A DNA stretch of 64,000 nt from CPC320 sp002684375 (GCA_965662545.1 CBFIHZ010000019.1:1-64000); one strand, 5' to 3'; positions 26,670 through 36,355 are shown, counted from the first letter of the stretch. Made by a program: numbers and translations. Notes: a model not told the origin generated them from the sequence alone.

Positions 26670-27686
26670 TTAGTTGGCCGCTTTGGCCTCTGCCAGTGTT
26701 TTAACCACCAAATCATACAGTTCCTGACCAGGCAGGCCTTGAGCTTCCATGTCTGAAATCCAAGCGTCCCGAATAGGATCTGCCGCTTTGGCACGGAATT
26801 CCGCAATCACTGAATCAGCAATCTCGACTTTTTTAACACCCTTTTCGGCCAGAACAGTATCCCAGCGCGCCAGCAAATCGGCATAGTTGGCTAGATAGTG
26901 GTCCAATGCGGCGGGGATAGAGCTGTCCAGTGCCTCACGATGGGCATCAGGCAGCGAGTCATAGGCATCAATGTTAACCACGACGGGGCAGTTTACAGTC
27001 CCGGGGTTGAGGTTTGCGGTCCACCAGTCTGCCTGATTGATCGTGCCAAACGACAAATGCGCATGTTGTGCAAACGCCACTGTGTCAACAACCCCCGATT
27101 CCATGGCCTGATAGGCTTCGGTCGCGGTTACCGATGTCGGCACACCGCCGACAGCAGCAAAAGCTTTGCCCAAGCCACCGGTGGCACGCACCCGCATGCC
27201 TTCAAAATCTGCCAGAGTGTCGCGTGGATCGCCAGTACCCACAAGATTATACTGCGGCATGGGAGAGGTCATAAGCAGCTTCGCATTCCATTGCGACATT
27301 TCTTCAGTGGCAGCTGGGTGTGCATAAACTGCCGCTGAAACAGCGACTTCCTGGGCGAGGTTTTCGACGCCAAGGAACGGCAGTTCCAAAACGGTGACGA
27401 CGCGGTTCTTGTCACGGTGATAACCGGCGCAGAACTGAGCCATCTCAAAGGCTCCGATCGAGATGCCGTCGAGGTTTTCTTTGTTTTTCGAAAGACCGCC
27501 ATAGCTGACATTCATCGTGAACTCGCCATTGGTCTTCGCGCTTACCAGTTCGGCCAGTTTTTCAACATGCTCGGTAAAGGCGCGACGCTTGCCCCAGACC
27601 GATACATTCCATTCGCTCGCAAAGGTCTCGCCGGCGAAAGATGCGGCCAAAGCCACAACGGCCAGACGCGATGTCATTTTAATCAT
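26670..27686 (-). CDS. dctP: TRAP transporter substrate-binding protein DctP
   Basis: This 338-residue periplasmic protein starts with a signal peptide (cleavage near TFA-SE) and has the DctP fold: ELPFLGVENLAQEV, the conserved RVRATGGLGKAFAAVGGVPTSV with the carboxylate-binding arginine, and EAYQAMESGVVDTVAFAQH. The ATG at 27686 follows GGGAGAG; a second ATG three codons later is too far from it. The ligand is not predictable from sequence alone. It heads the dctPQM operon. Confidence 0.93.
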   Translation of the reverse strand: MIKMTSRLAVVALAASFAGETFASEWNVSVWGKRRAFTEHVEKLAELVSAKTNGEFTMNVSYGGLSKNKENLDGISIGAFEMAQFCAGYHRDKNRVVTVLELPFLGVENLAQEVAVSAAVYAHPAATEEMSQWNAKLLMTSPMPQYNLVGTGDPRDTLADFEGMRVRATGGLGKAFAAVGGVPTSVTATEAYQAMESGVVDTVAFAQHAHLSFGTINQADWWTANLNPGTVNCPVVVNIDAYDSLPDAHREALDSSIPAALDHYLANYADLLARWDTVLAEKGVKKVEIADSVIAEFRAKAADPIRDAWISDMEAQGLPGQELYDLVVKTLAEAKAAN

Positions 27687-27721
27687 AATACTCTCCCAAA
27701 TATTGCGTATATTCTAATCGT

Positions 27722-27758
27722 ATCGTATCTGCTTTTATTGCTCTGAACAACTGCTCAG
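27722..27758 (-). promoter_or_regulatory. Predicted dctP promoter with an overlapping dyad
   Basis: On the minus strand TTGTTC (27745-27750) and TACGAT (27722-27727) are spaced by 17 bases, a sigma-70-like pair about 30 bases upstream of dctP. A dyad with arms CTGAACA (27743-27749) and TGCTCAG (27752-27758), one mismatch, covers the -35 box and could be an operator. Both are by-eye calls. Confidence 0.4.
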
Positions 27759-27960
27759 ATCCATCAAAAAGCATATTAATCAGGGCGTAATCTTTTCACT
27801 GACACTCTCACTTTGACTTGAAAGTCCTGATAATAACCGACGTGAATAACAATCCTGAGCCCCGCTTGGAAAGCAATGTCAGCATAAATTCAGTTTATCC
27901 CTTTATTTGATAACATGTGAAAAATTTGCGCTCTGGTGATGTTTCTGGCACGCTGGCCCC

Positions 27961-29895
27961 ATGAAATCAGTGCGCCTTCATCTTCTGGTTCTGGCCCTGC
28001 TGCCGTTGGTTGTTTTGATCCCAACGCTGTTGACCTTCGGCATGGCACGTTGGACTGCCAGTTTTAATGCGCTTTTGATCACCAATGTTGCAAGTGACCT
28101 GCGGATCGCGGAACAATACCTCCAGCGCATCATGGCTCAGAGTAGCTCTGACATTCAGGCCATCGCGGGATCAGTTTCCTTTGCACAGGCGCGCGAAAAA
28201 CCTGCTGTACTTGAGCGCTATCTCGATGAACAACGCCAAAGACTAGGGTGGGATTTTTTGTACCACCTAACCAATATCCAGAGCAAGGACGCCGCCGCAC
28301 AATGGCCAGTCATCGCCACCGCTGCGGCTGGTGGCAGCCAAACCTCAATCGATATTTTCCATGCCGAGGACCTTAACGCCCGCTCGGCAACGCTTGCGCG
28401 CCAAGCCTCATTGCCGTTGATCGCCACCGAAGCTGCGGTCCCAACCCAGCGCAGTTCAGAAGATCGCGGCATGGTCGTTCACAGCGCCACTGCAATTAAA
28501 ACCCAGCAACACGCTGGTGTCCTGGTTGGCGGCACCCTGTTGAACCGCAATTTGAACTTTATCGACACGATTAATGCTCTTGTTTACCGGGCAAAGGGCA
28601 GCGACAGGCAGGGCACTGCGACGCTGTTTTTGGAGGATGTACGCATCAGTACCAATGTGCGTCTGTTCGAGGACGTCCGTGCGCTTGGGACCCGCGTTTC
28701 GGCGGCTGTGCGCAGCCGGGTGCTTGACGACGGCCTGACCTGGCTCGACCGGGCCTTTGTGGTCAATGATTGGTATATCTCGGGGTATCAGCCAATCACC
28801 GACAGTTTTGGTAATCGGGTCGGCATGCTGTATGTCGGGTTTCTTGAAGCGCCATACCGGGCCACTATACGCTCGGCCTATGTGATCAGTTTTGGCGCAT
28901 TGCTGTTTGTCTTAATTCTGACAGGCCCGCTATTTTTGCGGATGGCCCGCGATATATTTTCACCACTCGAACGTATGACCCGCACCATGGAAAAAGTAGA
29001 AACAGGCGATCTGGCAGCCCGAATCGGGCCGGTTGGCGCGGACAATGAAATCGGCGAGGTCGCCGCGCATCTCGACGCGCTGCTTGATCAGGTTCAGGAG
29101 CGTGATAAAGCCCTGCGATCTTGGGCGGACGAGCTCAACAAAAGGGTCGATCAGCGCACACAAGAATTGCAGAATGCCAATCAAAAACTTGAGGCCACGT
29201 TCCAGCAACTGGTGATGTCTGAAAAGCTTGCGTCCATTGGCGAAATCACCGCCGGTGTCGCGCATGAAATCAACAATCCCGTGGCGGTCATACAGGGCAA
29301 TATCGACGTCATTCGTACTTTTCTTGGGAAAAATGCCGCAGATATATCGACAGAACTCAACCTAATTGATCAGCAGGTGCTGCGCATAGATGCCATCGTC
29401 GGAAAGTTACTGCAATTCGCCAGACCAAGCGAATTTGGAACGTTTGAAGAAACCAGCAACCTCGGACAAATCGTGAAAGACAGCTTGGTGTTGGTCAACC
29501 ACGTGATATTGAAAGACGGCATCGAAATAGTCTGTGACATCACCGAATGTCCAGATGTCAAAATCAGTTCAGGCGAACTGCAACAAGTGGTTGTCAATCT
29601 GATTATGAACAGCCTGCAGGCCATGACGGGCCAAGGTGTGCTGACGATCTCAAGCCATCCTTGCGATCGCAACGGGATTGCCGGCGCCTCTATCATCGTT
29701 GCCGATACCGGAACTGGCATCCCTCCAGACAAGATTAAAACCGTGTTCGATCCGTTCTACACCACAAAACTCGGCGACGGCACCGGATTAGGCCTCTCGA
29801 TCAGTCAGACATTGATACAGACTGCGGGCGGGCTTATCACCGTGCGCAATCTATCACCCGTGGGGGCTGCATTCACCGTCTGGCTCCCGGTTTAG
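27961..29895 (+). CDS. Sensor histidine kinase (DctB/NtrB-like) with periplasmic sensor and HAMP
   Basis: This 644-residue membrane kinase has a first helix (about 6-28), a periplasmic Cache-like sensor (about 35-300), a second helix (305-327), HAMP (328-380), a coiled coil and the kinase core. The phosphorylated histidine is His435 in GVAHEINNPV, and the ATPase has NLIMNSLQAM, DTGTGIP and GTGLGLSIS. The DctB/NtrB type of HisKA implies an NtrC-type partner, and the regulator gene is convergent, overlapping by four bases (TTAG). It may serve the TRAP operon or the formate dehydrogenase operon; both are adjacent. Confidence 0.9.
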   Translation: MKSVRLHLLVLALLPLVVLIPTLLTFGMARWTASFNALLITNVASDLRIAEQYLQRIMAQSSSDIQAIAGSVSFAQAREKPAVLERYLDEQRQRLGWDFLYHLTNIQSKDAAAQWPVIATAAAGGSQTSIDIFHAEDLNARSATLARQASLPLIATEAAVPTQRSSEDRGMVVHSATAIKTQQHAGVLVGGTLLNRNLNFIDTINALVYRAKGSDRQGTATLFLEDVRISTNVRLFEDVRALGTRVSAAVRSRVLDDGLTWLDRAFVVNDWYISGYQPITDSFGNRVGMLYVGFLEAPYRATIRSAYVISFGALLFVLILTGPLFLRMARDIFSPLERMTRTMEKVETGDLAARIGPVGADNEIGEVAAHLDALLDQVQERDKALRSWADELNKRVDQRTQELQNANQKLEATFQQLVMSEKLASIGEITAGVAHEINNPVAVIQGNIDVIRTFLGKNAADISTELNLIDQQVLRIDAIVGKLLQFARPSEFGTFEETSNLGQIVKDSLVLVNHVILKDGIEIVCDITECPDVKISSGELQQVVVNLIMNSLQAMTGQGVLTISSHPCDRNGIAGASIIVADTGTGIPPDKIKTVFDPFYTTKLGDGTGLGLSISQTLIQTAGGLITVRNLSPVGAAFTVWLPV

Positions 29896-31262
29896 ACGTC
29901 CCAGCTACTGCATTTTCGATCAATAGTTTTGCGCGATACACCAAGGCGGCGCGCAGCTTCGGCCCGATTACCGTTGCAACTGTCCAGTACGTTCACGATG
30001 TGGCGCTGTTCGACCAGCTCAAGCGTCTCGATTGCCTCGACGCCGCTGCGCTGCCCGGTGCCAGCAAACTCGTCCGGGAAATGGCCCAGAATGACCGATC
30101 TTTCTATTAGGTTACGCAATTCGCGTACATTACCCGGCCAGTCGTAGCGGCTGAGTTTCAACAAGACCGCATCGTTCAAATCCAACGCGGGCAGGCCTAA
30201 AATCCGCGAGAAATGATCCATAAACAGCGTGGCTAACTCAACAACATCTTCGGTGCGGTCCCGCAGGGGTGGCATTTCAATCGCCACAACATTCATCCGA
30301 TGGAACAAATCTGCACGAAATTTACCAGCCGCAACCGCCGCTGGCAGATCTGCATTGGTTGCAAACAAAAACCGCAGGGTCAATGGGATTTCCCGCTCTG
30401 CCCCGGACGGCCTGATACGATGGTCTTCCAGAACTCGCAGCAAGGTCGCCTGAACCGACTCGGAAAGCTGTGCAACCTCATCCAGAAACAGGGTGCCGTC
30501 GTTTGCGTGCAACAGCAATCCATCGTGTCTTGATGTGTCACCATCGACCACTCCGAAAAGTTCCTGCGCAATTCGATCGGGCGCTATCGCCGCACAATTC
30601 ACCGCGACAAAAGGTTTGGAGGCGCGGTTAGACATGCCGTGCAAAGTGCGGGCGGCAATTTCTTTGCCAGTCCCGCTTTGCCCGGTAAACAGCACAGGCG
30701 TCGGCAGAGGCGCCAATTTAGTCAACATCGTCCGTACCGATTGAATACTCGCCGAGGCCCCCAACAGGCGTCCGCGCGCAGCTTCGCTTTCAACCGACAG
30801 CGCGTGCCGCAGCAAGTAGTTGTCCCGCTGCAGAAATTTCCGGTCCAACACACGGGCAGCTGCAGTCAAAATCTGATTGGCACGAAAGGGTTTGAGGACA
30901 AAGTCCGTCACCCCAGAGCGCAGTGCCGTAATCGCCGTCTCAAGATCTGCATAGGCAGTGATCATAATAATATCTGCGTAAAGCCCAACTTTTCGCTGCT
31001 GACTCAGCCATTCAAGTCCCGTACATCCCGGCATAATATTATCAAGGATAATCAGATCAAAATGCGCGGTGTCCAAAATAATCGCCGCATCCTTGGGACA
31101 CGCAGCTTGCGCAACGCGCTTGCAATGCGGCTCAAGCGTCTTGCTGAGAAAATTGCGCATGCCGGGCTCATCGTCAACGATCAGCACTGAGGCATGACTT
31201 AAACTCTCGCCATAGGCATCGTGCTTGGACATCGCTTCGGTATCACGATTAACCTGCGACAT
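29892..31262 (-). CDS. NtrC-family response regulator lacking the GAFTGA loop
   Basis: This 456-residue protein has a receiver domain with Asp74 as phosphoacceptor and Lys124, an AAA+ domain with Walker A GQSGTGKE (194-201) and Walker B TLFLDEV, and a Fis-type HTH at about 427-451. After ELFG (234-237), where sigma-54 activators carry the GAFTGA loop, it has only VVDGDTSRH and is about four residues shorter. Without that loop contact with sigma-54 is not expected; Rhodobacter NtrC shows the same loss and works with sigma-70. It is the probable partner of the convergent kinase and follows the fdh operon on the same strand. Confidence 0.9.
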   Translation of the reverse strand: MSQVNRDTEAMSKHDAYGESLSHASVLIVDDEPGMRNFLSKTLEPHCKRVAQAACPKDAAIILDTAHFDLIILDNIMPGCTGLEWLSQQRKVGLYADIIMITAYADLETAITALRSGVTDFVLKPFRANQILTAAARVLDRKFLQRDNYLLRHALSVESEAARGRLLGASASIQSVRTMLTKLAPLPTPVLFTGQSGTGKEIAARTLHGMSNRASKPFVAVNCAAIAPDRIAQELFGVVDGDTSRHDGLLLHANDGTLFLDEVAQLSESVQATLLRVLEDHRIRPSGAEREIPLTLRFLFATNADLPAAVAAGKFRADLFHRMNVVAIEMPPLRDRTEDVVELATLFMDHFSRILGLPALDLNDAVLLKLSRYDWPGNVRELRNLIERSVILGHFPDEFAGTGQRSGVEAIETLELVEQRHIVNVLDSCNGNRAEAARRLGVSRKTIDRKCSSWDV

Positions 31263-31399
31263 TAATCTTCAGTTTCGTTCAACCGCACATCCGAACCACT
31301 GTGTACCGCTTGGCTGGAAAAGCCGGCAGCCATCAAAATTGCGTTGGCAAGGAACGCGATCAGAAAAACAGTCGCAAAGGCGTGTAACATGACCCTCAT
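31262..31399 (-). CDS. 45-residue single-helix membrane protein coupled to the regulator
   Basis: The protein starts with basic residues, has one hydrophobic helix (about 4-25: MLHAFATVFLIAFLANAILMAA) broken by few polar residues, and ends in a polar acidic tail. Its TAA overlaps the ATG of the response regulator (TAATG), which argues that it is a real, translated gene. It lies between fdhC and the regulator on the same strand. I do not recognise a family; a small subunit of the dehydrogenase or a regulator anchor are both possible. Confidence 0.6.
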   Translation of the reverse strand: MRVMLHAFATVFLIAFLANAILMAAGFSSQAVHSGSDVRLNETED

Positions 31400-31439
31400 A
31401 TCAAACCTCGTATTTCTTTTCTGAGGGCGTTTATACCAG

Positions 31440-31471
31440 TGGCAAACACAGGCAAGCTTGTGTGTTTGCCA
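31440..31471. repeat. Perfect 11-bp hairpin between fdhC and the small membrane gene
   Basis: The arms TGGCAAACACA (31440-31450) and TGTGTTTGCCA (31461-31471) pair without mismatch around ten bases. No T-tract follows on either strand. It lies about 106 bases past the fdhC stop and could be an mRNA-processing or stability element that separates the enzyme genes from the regulator. Confidence 0.6.
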
Positions 31472-31576
31472 AAATGGCCCAGACAACCCAAATTGTCAGA
31501 CTTTAATCGTGGATCCGGCATAGGCGAAAGGTCAGTCAATGATTTTGAAATCGACGCTGGCAACATGGACATCACA

Positions 31577-32767
31577 CTATTCACCCGCAACCGTGTGTGA
31601 CTTCGGTTTTCCTGCTTCAATCTCGTCAAGCCAAAGCGAATGATGTTCTCTGGCCCATTGCTCTTCCACCTCTCCCGACCCCATAGCGTCATACGCACCT
31701 TCCATGCCAACCGACCCAATATAAATGTGGGCGATAATAATCACAATCAACACGCAGGAAACAATCGTATGCCAAAGCTGCGCCAGTTGCATTTCCTCCT
31801 GCGGCGCCAACACGGTGCGCAGTGGCTCCATGCCAAGCATCTCGGTTAAGCCCAGCGCATTCATTTTGGCAAAAGTCGCAGCAAACATCGGCATCTCAAA
31901 CGGGAACAGCAGCGACAGGCCCGAGGCAGAAATAGACGCCCCTAGGACAATCACTGACCAGAAAATTAGCTTTTGACCGGCATTGAATTTTTTCGCCGGA
32001 GGATGCACACCCTTTTTGAAAATACCACCGCCCATCGCCAGCCACTTCAGATCTGTCCGATTGGGGAGATTATGCGCAACCCACATGAAGAAAATAACCA
32101 CAAGCGCAATCATAAACGCCCATGAGACATTATTGTGAACCCATTTGGAAACCAGCGCTATGCTGGCAAAACTCTCTTTGCCGAACAGCGGGATCAGCAC
32201 CATACGACCGAACAGCGAATACAGCCCGGTCAAACCCAACAGGATAAAAGACCCCGCTAATACCCAATGCGCAAAGCGCTCAACCGCTTTAAAGCGCGTT
32301 ACGGTGCGACCGGTTTTTTCGCCATCGATACGGATTTTTCCCCGGAGCAGGTAAAACAGCACCAGCAGTGCAAGAATCCCGCCCAAACCATAAGCGGCAT
32401 ACTCTGCTACCGGCCCGTTGCGCATCAACAGCCAGCGCATACCGCCGTCCTGCACCAGCACGGTGGCAACCTCGCCGCCCGCTGAAACGCTGATGTCGGC
32501 AGTACCATAGCGCAATGCGCGCCATAATTCAGGATCAGACACCCCGCCCAAAGTGCCCAGCTGCTGCTGAAGGTCAGCCGCGATGCTCGGGTCGCCGGTA
32601 GCGTTGCGTCGAAAATCATCTTGAACGGCTTCGCCCTTTTGACGCGCCATTATATCGCTCAGGGTCTGAGCCCCACCAGTGGCAGACCGATCAACTGCGG
32701 GCTCTTGCGCCAATACGGGCAAGCTTAGCACGAAGGACATCAAAATTGCCATAAACAGCCGGATCAT
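31577..32767 (-). CDS. Formate dehydrogenase gamma subunit (cytochrome b556)
   Basis: This 396-residue protein passes electrons from the beta subunit to quinone. A signal peptide (1-20) precedes a periplasmic domain of about 100 residues, longer than in E. coli FdnI, and four or five membrane helices follow. Candidate haem ligands are His in RFAHWVLAG, KWVHNNVSW and WHTIVS near the C-terminus. GKIRIDGEKTGRTVTRFKAVERFAHW is family-typical. It is last of the enzyme genes, following the beta subunit after 87 bases. Confidence 0.92.
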   Translation of the reverse strand: MIRLFMAILMSFVLSLPVLAQEPAVDRSATGGAQTLSDIMARQKGEAVQDDFRRNATGDPSIAADLQQQLGTLGGVSDPELWRALRYGTADISVSAGGEVATVLVQDGGMRWLLMRNGPVAEYAAYGLGGILALLVLFYLLRGKIRIDGEKTGRTVTRFKAVERFAHWVLAGSFILLGLTGLYSLFGRMVLIPLFGKESFASIALVSKWVHNNVSWAFMIALVVIFFMWVAHNLPNRTDLKWLAMGGGIFKKGVHPPAKKFNAGQKLIFWSVIVLGASISASGLSLLFPFEMPMFAATFAKMNALGLTEMLGMEPLRTVLAPQEEMQLAQLWHTIVSCVLIVIIIAHIYIGSVGMEGAYDAMGSGEVEEQWAREHHSLWLDEIEAGKPKSHTVAGE

Positions 32768-32854
32768 CGGAGGGTTCCCTTTTCAAGTCATTTGAAAATT
32801 GCGGGCAGGGGCGGCACTGAATGCCCGCCCCTGCCCTATCATGCTGCAATTGTC

Positions 32855-33448
32855 TTAGCCGCCTTTTTGGTTATAGGCTGTGCCCCAACCCCATGCGCCC
32901 GAACCAAAGCCACGCGCCACGACACGCTCGCGGTAGATCGCCGAAACGATGTCGCCATCGCCCGCCAACAGCGCTTTGGTAGAACACATTTCGGCGCAGA
33001 TCGGCAGTTTACCTTCAGCAATCCGGTTGCGACCGTATTTGCTGAATTCCGCGTTCGAATGGGTTTCTTCTGGACCACCGGCGCAGAAGGTACATTTGTC
33101 CATCTTGCCGCGGCTGCCAAAGTTGCCGGCCTGAGGAAATTGCGGCGCGCCAAAAGGACACGCATAGAAACAATAACCGCAGCCGATACACAGATCCTTG
33201 GAGTGCAGAACCACGCCTTCCTCGTTCTGATAGAAGCAATCCACCGGGCAGACCGCCATACAAGGCGCATCTGAACAATGCATACAAGCTACCGAAATCG
33301 AGCGTTCTCCGGGGCTGCCGTCATTGAGTGTTACCACCCGCCGACGGTTGATACCCCAAGGCACTTCGTGTTCGTTTTTACAAGCTGTGACACAGGCGTT
33401 GCATTCGATGCAGCGTTCGGCGTCACAGAGGAACTTTGCTCTTGCCAT
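32855..33448 (-). CDS. Formate dehydrogenase beta subunit (four 4Fe-4S)
   Basis: This 197-residue ferredoxin-type subunit carries electrons from the catalytic subunit to cytochrome b. Four cysteine clusters are visible: CIECNACVTACK, ACMHCSDAPCMAVCP, LCIGCGYCFYACP, and CTFC...CAEMC. Unlike E. coli FdnH it has no C-terminal membrane anchor and no signal, so it probably travels with the Tat-exported alpha subunit. GGAGAGAGAA precedes the ATG, and it starts 12 bases after the alpha gene. Confidence 0.95.
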   Translation of the reverse strand: MARAKFLCDAERCIECNACVTACKNEHEVPWGINRRRVVTLNDGSPGERSISVACMHCSDAPCMAVCPVDCFYQNEEGVVLHSKDLCIGCGYCFYACPFGAPQFPQAGNFGSRGKMDKCTFCAGGPEETHSNAEFSKYGRNRIAEGKLPICAEMCSTKALLAGDGDIVSAIYRERVVARGFGSGAWGWGTAYNQKGG

Positions 33449-33460
33449 TTCTCTCTCTCC

Positions 33461-36355
33461 TTATGCTGCAAAAATTTTGCAAAGTGTGGCTTTGGTCTCT
33501 TGCATCTGCGTAACCGAGTCATAGCCGTAGGTTTGTGCCGTATTGGAACTTTCACCCAACACAAAAGGATCTGCACCTTCTGGATAGTTACCACGCAGGT
33601 CCTTGCCTTCCATATGCCCGCCAAAGTGGAACGGCATAAATGCCACGCCCTCTCCAACACGCTCAGTGACCATCGCCATTACCTTGACTTTTGCGCCTTC
33701 CGCACCTTCGACCCAAACCTGTGCGCCGTCTCGCAGCCCGAGATTATTTGCATCCCGAGTGTTGATTTCAACGAACATATCCTGTTGCAGTTCAGCCAGC
33801 CAAGGGTTTGAGCGTGTCTCATCACCACCCCCCTCGTATTCAACCAGCCGTCCAGAAGTCAGGATCATCGGATACTCTTTGCTGAAGTCCTGTTTTTGGA
33901 TCGAGGCATACATCGTCGGAAGCCGATAAAATTTACGATCCTCATAGGTTGGATAATCAGCCACAAGATCACGACGGTTTGTGTAGAGCGGCTCGCGGTG
34001 CAGAGGTACCGGATCAGGAAAGGTCCACACAACACTGCGGGCTTTGGCGTTGCCAAATGGCGCACATTCGTGCTTGATCGCTACCCTCTGAATACCGCCT
34101 GAAAGGTCAGTTTTCCAGTTGGTCTTGGGTCCCGCGACTGCATCTATCGCAGCGCGTTCTTGATCAGTCAGATCACCGTCCCAACCTAGATCCATCAGCA
34201 TCTGCATCGTGAATTCGGGATAACCATCCTGAATTTCAGATCCTTTGCTGTACACACCTTCGGCCAACATATTGTCACCATTGCGCTCAACACCAAACCT
34301 TGCCCTGAAGGTCAAACCACCCTCGGATACACGTTTGGACATATCGTACAAATTTGGTGTCCCGGGATGCTTCATATCTGCTGTACCCCAACATGGCCAC
34401 GGCATACCGTAGTAATCACCATCTGCCGGACCACCCACTGCCTGAAGCGTGGTACGATCAAACGTGTGCTGGTTTTCCATGTGCAGCTTTATCCGCTCAG
34501 GGCTCTGACCAGTATAGCCCACGGTCCACATGCCCGCATTGATCTCACGCGTCACGCTTTCGATATTCGGCGTTTCGGCGTCATCCATTTCAATGTTGCG
34601 GAAGAACCTATCAGCCCAGCCAAACTTATTGGCAAACTTACCAATAATAATGTGATCAGGCAGAGATTCAAACAGGGGCTCCACGACCTTACTGCGCCAC
34701 TGAATTGACCGGTTCGAAGCAGTTATGGATCCTCGCGTTTCGAACTGTGTCGAAGCTGGCAGCAAATAGACCCCGTCACTCCGGTCCTGCATCGCCGCCG
34801 AGACTGTTGGATACGGATCGATCACGACCAGCATATCCAGCTTTTCCATGGCGGTTTTCATTTCCTTCATGCGGGTCTGCGAGTTTGGCGCGTGGCCCCA
34901 CAAAACCATAGCGCGGACTTTGTTAGGATTATCCATTTTATCCGGATCTTCCAATACGCCATCAATCCAGCGCGATACAGGAATACCTGTCAAGTTCATC
35001 AGGTTCTTTTCTTTACCATCGGCACCTGTGGTCTTGGCAAACTGGCCTTTCATCCAATCGAGGTCCTCACCCCAAACCCTTGACCAATGCGCCCATGCGC
35101 CCGCTGAAAGCCCATAGTACCCAGGTAGTGTATGAGACAAGACACCCAGATCAGTCGCACCCTGCACATTGCAATGGCCACGGAAAATGTTGGTGCCACC
35201 GCCAGACGTGCCCATGTTCCCCAACGCGAGTTGGAGTACGCAATAGGCGCGAGTGTTGTTGTTACCGTTGGTGTGCTGCGTGCCACCCATACACCAGATC
35301 ACCGTACCCGGACGGTTGTTGGCCAGTGTACGAGCAACGCGGCGCAGCTGGCTGCCAGGTGCTCCGGATACGCGCTCAACTTCCTCGGGTGTCCATTTCG
35401 CAACTTCCTCACGAATTTGATCCATGCCCCAAACGCGGGTACGGATAAACTCTTTGTCCTCCCAACCGTTTTCGAAGATATGCCACAAAATACCCCATAT
35501 GAGCGCTACGTCGCTCCCTGGCCGGAGCCGCACATATTCGTCAGCGTGAGCGGCCGTTCGGGTAAAGCGCGGATCGCAAACTATCAAGGGCGCGTTATTC
35601 TGCTCTTTGGCTTTCAGAATATGCAGTAGCGACACAGGATGCGCCTCTGCTGGATTGCCGCCAATCAAGAAGATCGCCTTGGAGTTATGGATGTCATTAT
35701 AGCTGTTGGTCATGGCGCCATAGCCCCATGTGTTGGCCACACCGGCCACCGTTGTCGAATGACAAATCCGCGCCTGATGATCAACGTTATTGGTTCCCCA
35801 ATAGGCCGCAAATTTGCGGAACAAATATGCTTGTTCGTTGCTATGTTTCGCACTGCCCAGCCAATAAACGCTGTCAGGTCCGCTTTCTTCGCGGATGTTC
35901 ATCATGCCGTCGCCGATTTCATTAATCGCCTGATCCCAGCTGATGCGCTTCCATTCACCACCCTCTTTTTTCATCGGGTATTTCAGTCTGCGCTCACCAT
36001 GTGCTGTTTCACGAACTGCGGCACCTTTCGCGCAATGTGCACCAAGGTTGAATGGGCTATCCCATCCGGGCTCCTGACCAGTCCAAACGCCATTTTGAAC
36101 TTCTGCCACAACCGTGCATCCGACTGAGCAATGTGTACAAATTGTCTTAATAGTTTCTACTGCGGCACTTGCAGCTGTTGCTGCGCTTGCCTTAGTAACA
36201 GTCCCCCCTGTCGCGCTTATCGCGGCCAGACCGCCAATGGCTAGTCCTGAACCCCGTAAAAAGGCACGGCGGTCCACCGATTTTTCGGCAACCTCTGACA
36301 GGATACCAGATCGCTGGGGGCGTCGCGCAACCCCGTTGGTCTTTTTCCTTAACAT
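33461..36355 (-). CDS. Formate dehydrogenase alpha subunit (Mo/W-bisPGD, Tat-exported)
   Basis: This 964-residue catalytic subunit oxidises formate to CO2. A Tat signal VDRRAFLRGSG has its twin arginines at 29-30. A 4Fe-4S cluster is bound by Cys73, Cys76, Cys80 and Cys108, and the molybdenum/tungsten ligand is Cys198 (QARICHST), where E. coli FdnG has selenocysteine. The conserved His follows directly. Its length matches periplasmic respiratory FDH and there is no diaphorase gene, so electrons go to the membrane and not NAD. GGGAGAGATAAT precedes the ATG. Confidence 0.95.
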   Translation of the reverse strand: MLRKKTNGVARRPQRSGILSEVAEKSVDRRAFLRGSGLAIGGLAAISATGGTVTKASAATAASAAVETIKTICTHCSVGCTVVAEVQNGVWTGQEPGWDSPFNLGAHCAKGAAVRETAHGERRLKYPMKKEGGEWKRISWDQAINEIGDGMMNIREESGPDSVYWLGSAKHSNEQAYLFRKFAAYWGTNNVDHQARICHSTTVAGVANTWGYGAMTNSYNDIHNSKAIFLIGGNPAEAHPVSLLHILKAKEQNNAPLIVCDPRFTRTAAHADEYVRLRPGSDVALIWGILWHIFENGWEDKEFIRTRVWGMDQIREEVAKWTPEEVERVSGAPGSQLRRVARTLANNRPGTVIWCMGGTQHTNGNNNTRAYCVLQLALGNMGTSGGGTNIFRGHCNVQGATDLGVLSHTLPGYYGLSAGAWAHWSRVWGEDLDWMKGQFAKTTGADGKEKNLMNLTGIPVSRWIDGVLEDPDKMDNPNKVRAMVLWGHAPNSQTRMKEMKTAMEKLDMLVVIDPYPTVSAAMQDRSDGVYLLPASTQFETRGSITASNRSIQWRSKVVEPLFESLPDHIIIGKFANKFGWADRFFRNIEMDDAETPNIESVTREINAGMWTVGYTGQSPERIKLHMENQHTFDRTTLQAVGGPADGDYYGMPWPCWGTADMKHPGTPNLYDMSKRVSEGGLTFRARFGVERNGDNMLAEGVYSKGSEIQDGYPEFTMQMLMDLGWDGDLTDQERAAIDAVAGPKTNWKTDLSGGIQRVAIKHECAPFGNAKARSVVWTFPDPVPLHREPLYTNRRDLVADYPTYEDRKFYRLPTMYASIQKQDFSKEYPMILTSGRLVEYEGGGDETRSNPWLAELQQDMFVEINTRDANNLGLRDGAQVWVEGAEGAKVKVMAMVTERVGEGVAFMPFHFGGHMEGKDLRGNYPEGADPFVLGESSNTAQTYGYDSVTQMQETKATLCKIFAA

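Noticed and set aside
33461..36355. Selenocysteine in the formate dehydrogenase catalytic subunit
   Set aside because: The position aligned with E. coli Sec196 is encoded by a Cys codon (Cys198), with no in-frame TGA.
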